From: Bacillota bacterium
Lineage (GTDB): Bacteria > Bacillota > Clostridia > Lachnospirales > Lachnospiraceae
NCBI GenBank assembly: GCA_023421505.1
Contig: JAEZTJ010000033.1
Span: 180,020 to 244,019 of the forward strand
DNA: 64,000 nt
Direction of reading: 5' to 3'
The position numbers and the translations under genes were made by a program. Below the pieces are notes generated by a model. The model saw only the letters and a list, made by a program, of their open reading frames with translations, ran no database searches and was not told the DNA's origin. This document shows, one piece after another, positions 24,663 to 33,960 of this stretch (position 1 is the stretch's first letter; each line of letters starts with the position of its first letter).

Positions 24663-24736
24663 CGTGCCTGGCGGGATTTGAACCCACGGCCTTCCGCTTA
24701 GGAGGCGGACGCTCTATCCTGCTGAGCTACAAGCAC
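24663..24736 (-). tRNA. tRNA-Arg (anticodon CCT)
   Basis: A 74-base cloverleaf on the minus strand: acceptor GTGCTTG/CAGGCAC, anticodon stem TCCGC/GCGGA with loop CTCCTAA (anticodon CCT), T-arm GGGTTCAAATCCC, discriminator G. CCA is not encoded. Confidence 0.96.
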
Positions 24737-24872
24737 AAACGCAATACATTTATTCTACTATTTCCCGTTCTTTAAGTCAATAACTTATATTACAGAAAGT
24801 TGGAGAAAATTGAGTATATAAAAAAGGGATTATGCAAAATATATCCATCCTCTGCGATAACCCCAGGAAATA

Positions 24873-25772
24873 CTATAATTTTTCATTAATCTGCTCAGAA
24901 AAAGCAATGCTACCCTGCATCCATATGTTACCCTTAAATCTTCTTCCGGCCATTGGCTCACCCAATATATCCTGTTTGTTAATACACATCCGAAAATTCA
25001 AGTCGTTGCAAACAAGCTGTAGGTCATATACTTCTTCCTTTGTCAGCTTATTTATTATTAGATTACAATCAGTTATGGTTGCAATAATACTGTAATTATC
25101 AGATTCTGAGCCAAAAGGGATAAACGAAGTATCTACAATAGAATAGATATCCTCCTTCTTTGCTCTTCGCGATACCATAGCATAGGTATCAATATCATCA
25201 ATTGTTAAACTATCAATTGCGTCCTGATTACCCTTCTTTGCTTCGGCAATGAGATTATTACGATATTTCGTCTCTGCCGTAATGTTTCTAACCTGCACTT
25301 CATCCTTCTCAATCGGTAAAAGAATTCTTCCCTCCATCGATAACGCGGCTAAAGTTATTGGAAACGGTGTGCTAAGAGGCATATTCTGATTTTTTTTCTC
25401 CAGAAAATCAATAACGTTCTGTAGATAAAAGATTAAGGATACACCTAATCTAAAATCATCACACATGCCTGTATAAGCTTCTGTATCCACTCTTTTATTA
25501 ATGCCAACTTCTTCTCTGGTGCTGATATTCTGGCCATATAAGCAAGGAAAATAATGCTCCATATGGAATTTACCGTTTTCATCTATTTCACCGCGTAGCG
25601 TAATACCCATGCCTTCTGCGGATTCCATATATAATTCAGTTAAACTACCGGTATCATTCATTTGTATTGATCTAACCTTTGCGGGATTTCCAATAACATT
25701 CTCCAAAAGATGATTTAGATCTGTTCTATTATTAATATCACTAAAACCAATTGCTCTCAAATAACTATGCAT
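24873..25772 (-). CDS. Probable DUF3881-family protein
   Basis: This 299-residue soluble protein starts MHSYLRAIGFSDINNRTDLN, which I associate with the DUF3881 family of Lachnospiraceae. The function is unknown. It is alpha/beta, without a signal peptide or membrane segments, and has a single cysteine-poor core. The start at 25772 is preferred because GGAAGTGATA lies before it; the upstream ATG (eight codons earlier) has no ribosome site. It follows tRNA-Arg on the same strand but is likely a separate unit. The family assignment is from memory of the N-terminal sequence and should be treated as tentative. Confidence 0.7.
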   Translation of the reverse strand: MHSYLRAIGFSDINNRTDLNHLLENVIGNPAKVRSIQMNDTGSLTELYMESAEGMGITLRGEIDENGKFHMEHYFPCLYGQNISTREEVGINKRVDTEAYTGMCDDFRLGVSLIFYLQNVIDFLEKKNQNMPLSTPFPITLAALSMEGRILLPIEKDEVQVRNITAETKYRNNLIAEAKKGNQDAIDSLTIDDIDTYAMVSRRAKKEDIYSIVDTSFIPFGSESDNYSIIATITDCNLIINKLTKEEVYDLQLVCNDLNFRMCINKQDILGEPMAGRRFKGNIWMQGSIAFSEQINEKL

Positions 25773-26000
25773 ATTATCACTTCCATTCACTGCCAAGTAG
25801 ACTTATTACATTCTACGTTTTATGGTATCATTTCATGTAATAATTATTTATATCACATTTTACTCCTACTGGCAATAGTTCAGTTAAAAACTGTATATCC
25901 AAAGGCTTAAGGCTGTGTTCCGATCCATATTATAAACTGAATTCAACCATGTCTTCTAGAATATTCAGATTGTCCACTAATATAATATTATTTCTTCTCT

Positions 26001-26029
26001 TTTTCCACAAATTAAGTAAGTTATCCACA
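26001..26029 (+). promoter_or_regulatory. Two DnaA-box-like sites
   Basis: TTTTCCACA (26001-26009, one mismatch) and TTATCCACA (26021-26029, perfect) lie in the same orientation 20 bases apart, in the gap after the HD-GYP gene. They could titrate DnaA or be chance; see findings. Confidence 0.4.
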
Positions 26030-26039
26030 CCAGACAAAC

Positions 26040-27104
26040 TCAATCTACTATCGTATCCGTTATAAATAAAGTAAGCTCCTTTGTTAAATCCTTTTCAATC
26101 CACTTCTTTGGTTTATTTCCTTCTTTATCCTTGATGATTCGAATTATCGGTCTGGTTGGACATTGTGTATTTTGTCGCAGCACTATTCCAACCTCATTCT
26201 CATTTGTAATAACAAGTGATCCGGTAGGATATGCCGCAACCGATGACAAAAATACTTTGACAATCCGAAGATCAAATAGTAGCCCTGCCTGACTGATAAT
26301 ATAATCAATGGCTTCATGTACTTTCAATTTATTAGTTAGATTACCATAAACCATACTGTCAAATACATCACAGACAGCAGCTATTCGGGCTCCTAATTTA
26401 ATTTTCTCCTCTTTCATATGAAAAGGATATCCTGAACCATTCAATCTTTCATGATGACTGATAATAATATCCTTAGAGGTTTGAGACAACCAGCTCATTT
26501 TCTCTACTGAGGAATAACCATATATTGTATGCTTCATTATCTCCTTCCTCTCACTACTTGTACACGTATCAATATTTAAGTTTGTAAAATCTAAGGCTAT
26601 GTAGGTAAAACCAATATCATGGAGGAGCGCACCTATTGCTATATCTCTTATTTTATTTCTACTTAATTTCATTTTAAATGCTAAGATAACAGATAGCGCG
26701 CAAACATTAAGTGAGTGAGAATAAGTACTTTCACTTTTATCGCGTATACTTAACAGATTATAAATTATCTTTGGCTCTGATATAATTTCTTGAATAATAT
26801 CATCTGCTACCTTCTTTATTGCCTGCAAATCCGATTCCTCTTGATAGGAATATTTAAGAAGAATATCTCTCACAGCTTCCTGACATTGTTCTTTAATGTG
26901 AAGCTCCATACTGCTAGTAAGATTTACACCTTTTGCAATTTCGTCCTCGACATAAATATATTTTACTCCTAAGTCCTTCAATCTACCTATATAATCTAAT
27001 TTAACAACCGATCCTGCAGTCATAAGAAGTATATCACTATTACTTACAATATCCTTTGCTAAAAGTTCATTCCCTTGAATTGAATCTAATGAGATGATTC
27101 TCAT
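26040..27104 (-). CDS. HD-GYP domain phosphodiesterase
   Basis: This 354-residue protein has an N-terminal DUF3391-like region (about 1-60) and an HD-GYP domain (about 125-320) with HD at 162-163 and HHERLNGSGYP at 217-227. The usual motif has Asp where this protein has Asn222. HD-GYP proteins hydrolyse cyclic di-GMP or related dinucleotides in the cytoplasm. The metal ligands visible by eye are kept, so activity is likely. The start at 27104 is set by GGAAGGGG before MRIISLDS; the upstream ATG (27179) has no such site. Downstream are two DnaA-box-like sites. Confidence 0.85.
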   Translation of the reverse strand: MRIISLDSIQGNELLAKDIVSNSDILLMTAGSVVKLDYIGRLKDLGVKYIYVEDEIAKGVNLTSSMELHIKEQCQEAVRDILLKYSYQEESDLQAIKKVADDIIQEIISEPKIIYNLLSIRDKSESTYSHSLNVCALSVILAFKMKLSRNKIRDIAIGALLHDIGFTYIALDFTNLNIDTCTSSERKEIMKHTIYGYSSVEKMSWLSQTSKDIIISHHERLNGSGYPFHMKEEKIKLGARIAAVCDVFDSMVYGNLTNKLKVHEAIDYIISQAGLLFDLRIVKVFLSSVAAYPTGSLVITNENEVGIVLRQNTQCPTRPIIRIIKDKEGNKPKKWIEKDLTKELTLFITDTIVD

Positions 27105-27338
27105 TTTTTTCCCCTTCCAATATAAATCTAATCCCCATTTAGATATATACTCTAATATTATAATTTTATTTACAATCATACAATCGGACTATTCAAGTTT
27201 CTTTATCAATTATCTTTATCAACAAAATTTTCAACTTACATCATTGTTTTTTATGCATGATTTACTACATTTTATCATACTACTAATACTATTGTATATA
27301 TTCTATAGTTTTTAATTTAATAATAATGAAATGTTTGA

Positions 27339-27423
27339 TTGTTATTTTTTTAACAAAGGTATTTACAAAACCATTTTTTTCTGTTATATTCATCTCATGA
27401 TAGAGCTGTTAATTTTTTAACAA
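27339..27423 (+). promoter_or_regulatory. adhE promoter flanked by two Rex operators
   Basis: Rex-type dyads TTGTTATTTTTTTAACAA (27339-27356) and CTGTTAATTTTTTAACAA (27406-27423) bracket a promoter TTTACA (27362-27367), 17-base spacer, TATATT (27385-27390). Rex represses fermentative genes when NAD+ is high and releases on NADH, which fits an alcohol dehydrogenase. Confidence 0.8.
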
Positions 27424-27441
27424 TATAAAGGAGGATGTATT

Positions 27442-30063
27442 ATGTCGAAGACAACACAACAACCTACTCCTAAGGAGCATGTTGATAGCTTAGTTAAAAA
27501 TGCCATGGTTGCATTAGATGAGTTTTTATCATTAGATCAAGAGGCAATTGATAATATTGTACATGAAATGGCTTTGGCAGGGCTTGCGAAACAGCAAGTA
27601 CTCGCAAAAATGGCTGTTGAAGAAACCGGTAGAGGTATCTATGAAGACAAAATTACAAAAAATATTTTTGCTACTGAATATGTATGGCATTCTATTAAAT
27701 ATCAAAAAACAGTAGGCATCATAGAGGATAATGAAGAAGAGGACTATATGATTGTTGCTGAGCCTGTAGGTATTGTAGCAGGTGTAACTCCAGTTACTAA
27801 CCCAACCTCGACAACAATGTTCAAATGCTTAACCTGTATTAAAACCAGAAATCCAATCATCTTCGGTTTTCACCCAAGTTCCCAGCAATGCTCTAAAGAG
27901 GCAGCTAAAACCTTATATGAGGCAGCGATAAAAGCTGGCGCGCCAAAAAATTGTATTCAATGGATAGAATATCCTTCTATCGATGCAACCAGAGAGTTAA
28001 TGAATCATCCAAAGGTTTCTATGATTTTGGCAACCGGTGGTTCAGGCATGGTTAAACAGGCTTATTCCTGCGGAAAACCTGCGCTTGGTGTTGGTCCTGG
28101 TAACGTACCCTGCTTTATTGAAAAATCCGCAAATTTAAAACGTGCGGTAAATGATCTTGTATTATCTAAATCTTTTGATAACGGAATGATCTGTGCTTCT
28201 GAACAGGCGGCAATTATTGAGGCTCCTGTATATGACGAAGTAATTGAGCTTATGAAAAAAGCCGGGTGCTATTTTGCAACACCTGAAGAAATTAAGATGC
28301 TTGAGCCTATCGTTATTAATAAAGATACGACTGCCGTAAATCCTGCGATAGTAGGACAGTCCCCTGTGAAGATAGCAGAGCTTGCAGGCTTTAAAATACC
28401 TCCTCAGACAAAAATATTATGTACTGAATTAGAAGGAGTAGGTCCTGAATATCCATTATCCAAAGAGAAATTATCCCCTGTACTGGCGGTTATTAAAGCT
28501 AAGGAACTCGAAGCAGGCTATGATTTATGTGAGAAAATGATTGAACTGGGTGGTTTAGGTCATTCATCCGTACTCCATTCTACAAATGACGATGTAATAA
28601 AAACCTTCTCAGCTAGAATGCGAACAGGAAGAATACTTGTAAACTCTCCTTCCACACACGGTGCAATTGGAGATTTATATAATACAAATATGCCATCCCT
28701 AACCTTAGGCTGCGGCTCTTACGGCGGAAACTCTACAACTCATAATGTATCCGCTGTCGATCTGGTAAATTATAAGCGCGTAGCTAAGAGGAGAGTTAAT
28801 ATGCAATGGTTTAAGGTTCCAAATAAAATATATTTCGAATCCGGCTCAACAGCTTATCTGTCAAAAATGCCAGGTATATCCAAAGCCTTTATTGTTACAG
28901 ATCCATCTATGACACAGTTAGGCTACGTAAGTAAAGTTCTTTACCAATTAAGAAAACGTCCTGATTATGTACACTGTGAAATCTTTGATCAGGTTGAACC
29001 CGACCCAAGTCTCGAAACAATCTTAAAGGGTGTTGACGAAATGAAGAAGTTTAACCCTGATGTTATCATAGCATTAGGCGGTGGTTCTGCTATCGATGCA
29101 GCTAAGGGTATGTGGTTATTCTTTGAAGATCCGGATGCTGATTTCAAGAATATGTCCCTTAAATTCTTAGATATCCGTAAACGTACCTATAAATTCCCGG
29201 TATTGGGAAAGAAGGCACAATTCGTTGCCATCCCTACTACCTCCGGTACAGGTTCTGAAGTAACATCATTCGCTGTTATCTCAGATAAGCAGGAAAATAA
29301 GAAATATCCTTTGGCTGATTATGAATTGACTCCAGATGTTGCTATTATCGATCCGGATTTTGTAATGAGCGTTCCTAAGAAATCTACCGCCTGGACCGGT
29401 ATGGATGTTCTGACTCATGCGTTTGAAGCATATATCTCCATCCTTGCTTCCGATTATACTGATGCACTCGCAATTCATGCAATTGACCTTGTATTTAAAT
29501 ATTTAAAGAAATCCTATGATGAGGGTTCTGCTAACCCTGTTGCTCGCGAGAAGATGCATAATGCCTCGACTATAGCAGGTATGGCCTTCACAAATGCCTT
29601 TTTAGGTATTAATCACTCCCTGGCTCATAAGCTGGGCGGTGAATATCATGTAGCTCATGGCTGTGCAAATGCGATCCTACTGCCCCATGTAATCCGCTAT
29701 AACGGCGTAGATTGCCCTACAAAGTTTACCTCCTTCCCGAAATATGAGAGCTATATCGTTGGAGATAAGATATTTGATTTAATGAAGAAATTGGGCAAGA
29801 ATCCTAAAAATAATGCTGATGCAGTAGAAATGTTAGCAAAGGATGTAGAAGAGCTTAACCAGAATCTTGGTATTCCCGCTACTCTTAAGGAATTGGGCAT
29901 AGATGAAAAGGATTTCTTAACTAAGCTTCCTGCATTAGCAGATCTGGCATTTGGCGACCAATGTACTACAGCTAATCCAAGACTGCCTCTTGTATCTGAA
30001 TTAGAAGACATCTATCTGTTAGCATATTACGGAAAAGGAAATGTACCTAAGAAGACAAAATAG
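27442..30063 (+). CDS. adhE: Bifunctional acetaldehyde-CoA/alcohol dehydrogenase
   Basis: This 873-residue fusion turns acetyl-CoA into ethanol via acetaldehyde, oxidising two NADH. The N-terminal aldehyde dehydrogenase part (about 1-440) has catalytic Cys251 in NGMICASEQ. The C-terminal iron-dependent alcohol dehydrogenase part (about 455-865) has GGGSAIDAAKG for NADH, and the metal-binding DVLTHAFEAYIS, NHSLAHKLGG and HGCANAILLPH. It matches the family's usual length of about 870-890. A GGAGG site lies before the ATG. Two Rex operators control the promoter, so expression should follow the NADH/NAD+ ratio. AdhE forms spirosome filaments in other species. Confidence 0.97.
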   Translation: MSKTTQQPTPKEHVDSLVKNAMVALDEFLSLDQEAIDNIVHEMALAGLAKQQVLAKMAVEETGRGIYEDKITKNIFATEYVWHSIKYQKTVGIIEDNEEEDYMIVAEPVGIVAGVTPVTNPTSTTMFKCLTCIKTRNPIIFGFHPSSQQCSKEAAKTLYEAAIKAGAPKNCIQWIEYPSIDATRELMNHPKVSMILATGGSGMVKQAYSCGKPALGVGPGNVPCFIEKSANLKRAVNDLVLSKSFDNGMICASEQAAIIEAPVYDEVIELMKKAGCYFATPEEIKMLEPIVINKDTTAVNPAIVGQSPVKIAELAGFKIPPQTKILCTELEGVGPEYPLSKEKLSPVLAVIKAKELEAGYDLCEKMIELGGLGHSSVLHSTNDDVIKTFSARMRTGRILVNSPSTHGAIGDLYNTNMPSLTLGCGSYGGNSTTHNVSAVDLVNYKRVAKRRVNMQWFKVPNKIYFESGSTAYLSKMPGISKAFIVTDPSMTQLGYVSKVLYQLRKRPDYVHCEIFDQVEPDPSLETILKGVDEMKKFNPDVIIALGGGSAIDAAKGMWLFFEDPDADFKNMSLKFLDIRKRTYKFPVLGKKAQFVAIPTTSGTGSEVTSFAVISDKQENKKYPLADYELTPDVAIIDPDFVMSVPKKSTAWTGMDVLTHAFEAYISILASDYTDALAIHAIDLVFKYLKKSYDEGSANPVAREKMHNASTIAGMAFTNAFLGINHSLAHKLGGEYHVAHGCANAILLPHVIRYNGVDCPTKFTSFPKYESYIVGDKIFDLMKKLGKNPKNNADAVEMLAKDVEELNQNLGIPATLKELGIDEKDFLTKLPALADLAFGDQCTTANPRLPLVSELEDIYLLAYYGKGNVPKKTK

Positions 30064-30148
30064 TATTTCTTAGTTTTACATGTATAAGCAGTTGTAGTAT
30101 ATATAATTTACCATATCTTACTTGATATAGTTCCCATTATATATAAAT

Positions 30149-30188
30149 TAAGAGCTTGGACCATAGTTTAATTTTGGTTCAAGCTCTT
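30149..30188 (+). terminator. adhE terminator
   Basis: Arms AAGAGCTTGGACC / GGTTCAAGCTCTT followed by CTTAATGTTATTGTT, 90 bases after the stop codon. Confidence 0.6.
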
Positions 30189-30442
30189 CTTAATGTTATT
30201 GTTGACTAGTAGGATCTCCTTAAATAGACATCGCTCTGACATTTTATCAGAGCATAACATATTAGTCTTCTACCCTTCAATATATAGGATGAGCTATATA
30301 GTCAGAAAAGAGGTGGTATTTAAAAGATCCCACCCCAACAATCTACAAGAAACCCATATTATAACTATGTATTTCTTCATCTAGTATAAATGAGATAGCA
30401 GTATACAATATAATCTATCTCATACTTAATTAAAACCTTATA
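30189..30442. other. Intergenic stretch between convergent genes
   Basis: No convincing gene. A dyad TGAGATAG ... CTATCTCA (30388-30424) may terminate the parA-parB-DUF4446 operon arriving on the minus strand. Confidence 0.35.
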
Positions 30443-30958
30443 TTATTCCATAAAATTATTACTATTCAGTGCCTGATTAAGAGCAGTCTTTTCATCTTCT
30501 GAAAGTTCTAAAAATGATTCTCCCTTAATTATCTCTTTCAGATAAGTATAACAACCCTCTCTACTGCTGTGCACAGAATTTAAGAGAATCCCGTTATTAT
30601 TTTTATCAAGTAATGCCAATACAAAACTTAGTTTTCCTCCCATTTCTTTAAACGCATCATACTTCACTACTCCCACCTTCTGATATGTAATTTGAAGATT
30701 TTCTTTTATTTTTTCAATTTCGTTATTCAGACTTTTAGAATCTATTTTTAATTTATCAATATCGGAGAAACGTGATATGATTTGTTCCTCAAGATTCTGA
30801 CCACTTCCACCTGTCATAAATTTCTTATATTTTATAATTAACTTATTCTGTTTAACTAGCAATATAATTGTGAGAGCCATTAAGATCACTACAGTTACTG
30901 TTAAACCTATGCAAATATATCCTATATTTTCCTTTATTAATTCCATGAAGTTCATCAT
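30443..30958 (-). CDS. DUF4446 membrane protein
   Basis: This 171-residue protein has one N-terminal membrane helix (about 12-33), a coiled-coil-like segment (about 55-90) and a compact C-terminal domain with VGVVKYDAFKEMGGKLSFVLALLD and NGILLNSVHSSREGCYTYLKEI, the hallmark of DUF4446. The function is unknown, but the family is regularly encoded just after parB in clostridia, as here, with only about 40 bases between. GGAGGAA precedes the ATG. It may couple the segregation system to the membrane; that is inference from position only. Confidence 0.85.
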   Translation of the reverse strand: MMNFMELIKENIGYICIGLTVTVVILMALTIILLVKQNKLIIKYKKFMTGGSGQNLEEQIISRFSDIDKLKIDSKSLNNEIEKIKENLQITYQKVGVVKYDAFKEMGGKLSFVLALLDKNNNGILLNSVHSSREGCYTYLKEIIKGESFLELSEDEKTALNQALNSNNFME

Positions 30959-30997
30959 TACTTCCTCCCAATGTATCTTACTATTCCATTATAGCTT

Positions 30998-31876
30998 TTA
31001 TCCGATTGATTCAAATAAGTCCATTATTCTATCTAATTCTTCGTTAGAATAATATTCGATTTCAATTAATCCTTTATTATTACTTTTTTTATGAATTGAA
31101 ACTTTTGTTCCGATTATATTTCTGATTTTCTCTTCTATATCTCGATAGATAAATTGATCTTCTTTTACAGCAGCTGTTTCTTTTTGTGGCCGATCTTCCA
31201 TTACTTTTTTGACTAATTTTTCTGTTTCTCTTACACTCAATTTTTCATCAAAAATCTTACATGCAATCAGGTATTGTTTTTCATTACTATCAATAGCCAA
31301 CAAAGCTCTTGCATGTCCGCTTGATAACATATCGTCTATCAGCATTTGTTGTACCTTTTCATTAAGCTTTAATAATCTCATGGAATTAGTTACAGCTGCT
31401 CTACTTTTCGATACTCGCTCTGCTACTTCATCCTGCTTTAATTGAAATTCTTGTATTAATCTTTGATATGTCTGTGCTTCTTCTATAGGATTCAAATCTT
31501 CCCTTTGTATATTCTCTATTAAGGCTATTTCAACAATCTCTTGCGGGCTATAATCCTTAATTATTGCAGGTATATCTTTAAGGCCAGCTAATCTTGCAGC
31601 TCTCCACCTTCTTTCACCCGCAATTATCTCATAAAACTTATCCTTCTTTTGTAAAATGAGTGGCTGTATAACACCATATTGTTTTATGGAATCCGCTAAT
31701 TCCTGTAGAGCATCTTCATCAAATTTCTTTCTTGGTTGTGATCTATTCGGCTCTATATCATTAATATTTATAAATGTTTCACGTGAAACATTATCAATCT
31801 CTTTATTTATATTTTCCTTAATTTGTTCAGGTATCATTATGTCCAAACCTTTACCCAAACCCTTTTTAACTGCCAT
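30998..31876 (-). CDS. parB: Chromosome-partitioning protein ParB (Spo0J)
   Basis: This 292-residue CTP-dependent DNA clamp binds parS and spreads along DNA. The N-terminal arm starts MAVKKGLGKGLD. The NTP-binding boxes include GERRWRAARLAG and the helix-turn-helix is DEVAERVSKSRAAVTNSMRLL, followed by a C-terminal dimer domain. Its own 5' coding region contains a perfect parS site (31775-31790), as in several Firmicutes. It lies 24 bases downstream of parA, and GGAGGAGG precedes the ATG. Confidence 0.96.
   Translation of the reverse strand: MAVKKGLGKGLDIMIPEQIKENINKEIDNVSRETFININDIEPNRSQPRKKFDEDALQELADSIKQYGVIQPLILQKKDKFYEIIAGERRWRAARLAGLKDIPAIIKDYSPQEIVEIALIENIQREDLNPIEEAQTYQRLIQEFQLKQDEVAERVSKSRAAVTNSMRLLKLNEKVQQMLIDDMLSSGHARALLAIDSNEKQYLIACKIFDEKLSVRETEKLVKKVMEDRPQKETAAVKEDQFIYRDIEEKIRNIIGTKVSIHKKSNNKGLIEIEYYSNEELDRIMDLFESIG
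31775..31790. promoter_or_regulatory. parS site 1 (within parB)
   Basis: Perfect 16-base palindrome TGTTTCACGTGAAACA, the universal ParB-binding centromere sequence, located inside the parB coding region. Confidence 0.95.
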
Positions 31877-31900
31877 ATATGCCTCCTCCTTTGTCTATCC

Positions 31901-32716
31901 CTATTTTAGATTTCGATACTTTTCATTTATATTGATTCTTGTATTTCTTTCTGCATCATCATTTTCTATTACCTCGCTTGCTAATTGTCGATATCCATCT
32001 GCACCAGCAGACTTTGGGTCATAAAGATTTATTGGTAATCCATGACTTGGAGCTTCAGCTAATCGAACGTTTCTTGGTATGATAGTCTTATATATATTTT
32101 GCTTCAAATTGCTCTTAACATTTTCAACTACTTGTAATGATAAGTTTGTACGAGCATCAAACATTGTAAAAACAACGCCTTCCACTTCTAATTTTGGATT
32201 GATACGTTGTTTCACTAAGTTAATTGTATGTAAAAGCTGGGTAAGGCCCTCTAATGCATAAAATTCGCATTGTATTGGTACTAGAATAGTATCTGCTGTA
32301 GTCATTGCATTTACAGTTAATGTATTCAAGGAAGGAGGACAATCAATAATGATAAAATCATATTCCTCTCTAATACTTTCAACTTGCTTTTTCAATATAT
32401 ATTCTCTTCCATCTACTCCAATTAGTTCAATTTCTGCTCCAGCGAGATTTACACTAGAAGGTAGAATGTCCAAATTCTCTATCGGTGTTTGAATTCTACA
32501 TTCCTGTAAAGTACATTCTCCTATAATCATTTGATAGATAGAATTTTTTAACTTCGATTTATCAATACCTAAGCCACTAGAAGTATTTCCTTGCGGATCA
32601 ATATCAATAGCTAATACTTTCTTCTTCCTTTCTGCCAGGCATGCAGATAAGTTTATTGCCGTAGTTGTTTTACCAACTCCACCTTTTTGATTTGCAATAG
32701 CAATTATTCTAGCCAT
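31901..32716 (-). CDS. parA: Chromosome-partitioning ATPase ParA (Soj)
   Basis: This 271-residue deviant-Walker ATPase has NQKGGVGKTTTAINL at residues 9-23 (signature Lys11), DIDPQGN and FIIIDCPPSLN. It has the short N-terminus of chromosomal Soj, without an extra DNA-binding domain. With ParB and parS it segregates origins, and in Bacillus it also controls DnaA. The start at 32716 follows GGTGGAG; the codon used further upstream is a GTG inside that ribosome site. An 8-base tandem repeat lies 46-84 bases upstream of the start, in the likely promoter area. Confidence 0.96.
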   Translation of the reverse strand: MARIIAIANQKGGVGKTTTAINLSACLAERKKKVLAIDIDPQGNTSSGLGIDKSKLKNSIYQMIIGECTLQECRIQTPIENLDILPSSVNLAGAEIELIGVDGREYILKKQVESIREEYDFIIIDCPPSLNTLTVNAMTTADTILVPIQCEFYALEGLTQLLHTINLVKQRINPKLEVEGVVFTMFDARTNLSLQVVENVKSNLKQNIYKTIIPRNVRLAEAPSHGLPINLYDPKSAGADGYRQLASEVIENDDAERNTRININEKYRNLK

Positions 32717-32762
32717 ATATAACTCCACCTCTCCAGAGCGTTACTTTATCTTTCATAGTATC

Positions 32763-32799
32763 ATAGCAACATAGCAACATAGCAACATAGCAACATAGG
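32763..32799. repeat. Tandem ATAGCAAC repeats upstream of parA
   Basis: Four exact copies of ATAGCAAC (32763-32794) plus a partial fifth. Such arrays can change copy number by slippage; located in the promoter region they could alter parA transcription. Confidence 0.85.
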
Positions 32800-32894
32800 A
32801 ATCATTATAGCATCTTTCTTCTTTTATATCTATATAATTTTGTAATATTGAAGTACGATATGTATTTAAATTAAGTATTGATAATCTTTAAGAT

Positions 32895-33240
32895 GTAAAC
32901 CTCATTTTTCATACTAGCGCATTTACCTTTTGGGCATTTCAATAATTCATACTAATACCGACACCTATGGGCACAAATCCTAAAGAATGGACTTTGCTAT
33001 TCTTATAAAGTCTTACATGTGCTTTGCTAGACTAATCATTCTAGCGCCCCTTACTTTTGGGCATAAATCCTGAAGAATAACAACCTTCTGCCATTATTTT
33101 AAAGATACTCGTGTCTTTTGTGGGACTGTTCACATCAACATAACATGTCTGTCCTTTGAATTAGTTTGTGCCAAAGTGTACTTGCACACTTTGGTTATGC
33201 AGGCACATACCAATTTCTTTTTATAATTACATATTACATA
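32895..33240 (+). repeat. Largest copy of dispersed repeat family B
   Basis: Contains internal direct repeats (CTTTTGGGCA, then ATAAATCCTGAAG and ACAAATCCTAAAG), a segment like 4638-4665 (TTTGTGGGACTGTTCACAT) and the GAATTAGTTTGTGCC ... GGTTATGCAGGCACATAC hairpin shared with 19060-19110. No reading frame is evident. Confidence 0.6.
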
Positions 33241-33650
33241 TATTCTGTTATAGTTTTAAATTACGCTTACATTTTATAACTAATATCAATATAAGCCTAC
33301 AACGAATATATGAGTAGTTACGAAATTCAGAGGATAATAATAAAATTAGTACATTCTAAAATTACAAATACATTAAATGCATTCATGTTGATGATCGTTA
33401 TAACTTAGTTGATCATTAAGACTATATAAATATTATATAACCCATTTCTTCGGCTGTATAGAGTAACAATGATGTCTTTTCTGTTACATAACATCTTTAG
33501 TTATAGTAACTTAAGAAGTAACTTTCTTGATTTCCAAAACCGTATAAGTTAAGGACTTTATATGATTAAAAGAATTTTTATATGCATAATATAGAGAGCG
33601 TTAAATAAAAGAAAATTTTTGAATTTGTTATTGATCGGTTTCAACAATAT

Positions 33651-33666
33651 TGTTTCACGTGAAACA
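33651..33666. promoter_or_regulatory. parS site 2
   Basis: Perfect TGTTTCACGTGAAACA in the gene-free region between parA and the DegU-like gene. Confidence 0.95.
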
Positions 33667-33960
33667 TTAATAGATAATTTTCTCTAACAAATAAAGCTTT
33701 ATATATTAATTATAAAAACAGTCTACTTAATAAAATTAGTAGTATACTTTCATACATGATTACAGAATTCTAATTATTGTTATTACATAGTATCCATTTG
33801 TGAATAATCATAAATAACTATTTTAATATTAAATTTCGTTATTTACCTAATATTCTAAATATTGCAGTTATAATCCTTTCTTAAATGATAGAATCCTTTC
33901 AATATTTACATGATTTGATGATAGCTTCTTACTAGTACGAATATCTTTTGTGGGTTGCTG

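Noticed and set aside
30193..30384. 63-codon frame after adhE
   Set aside because: No Shine-Dalgarno, overlaps terminator sequence, and the product has no coherent fold or similarity I can see.
32763..32799. Repeat array as a possible CRISPR
   Set aside because: Units are 8 bases with no spacers. It is a simple tandem repeat; no cas genes are present in the window.
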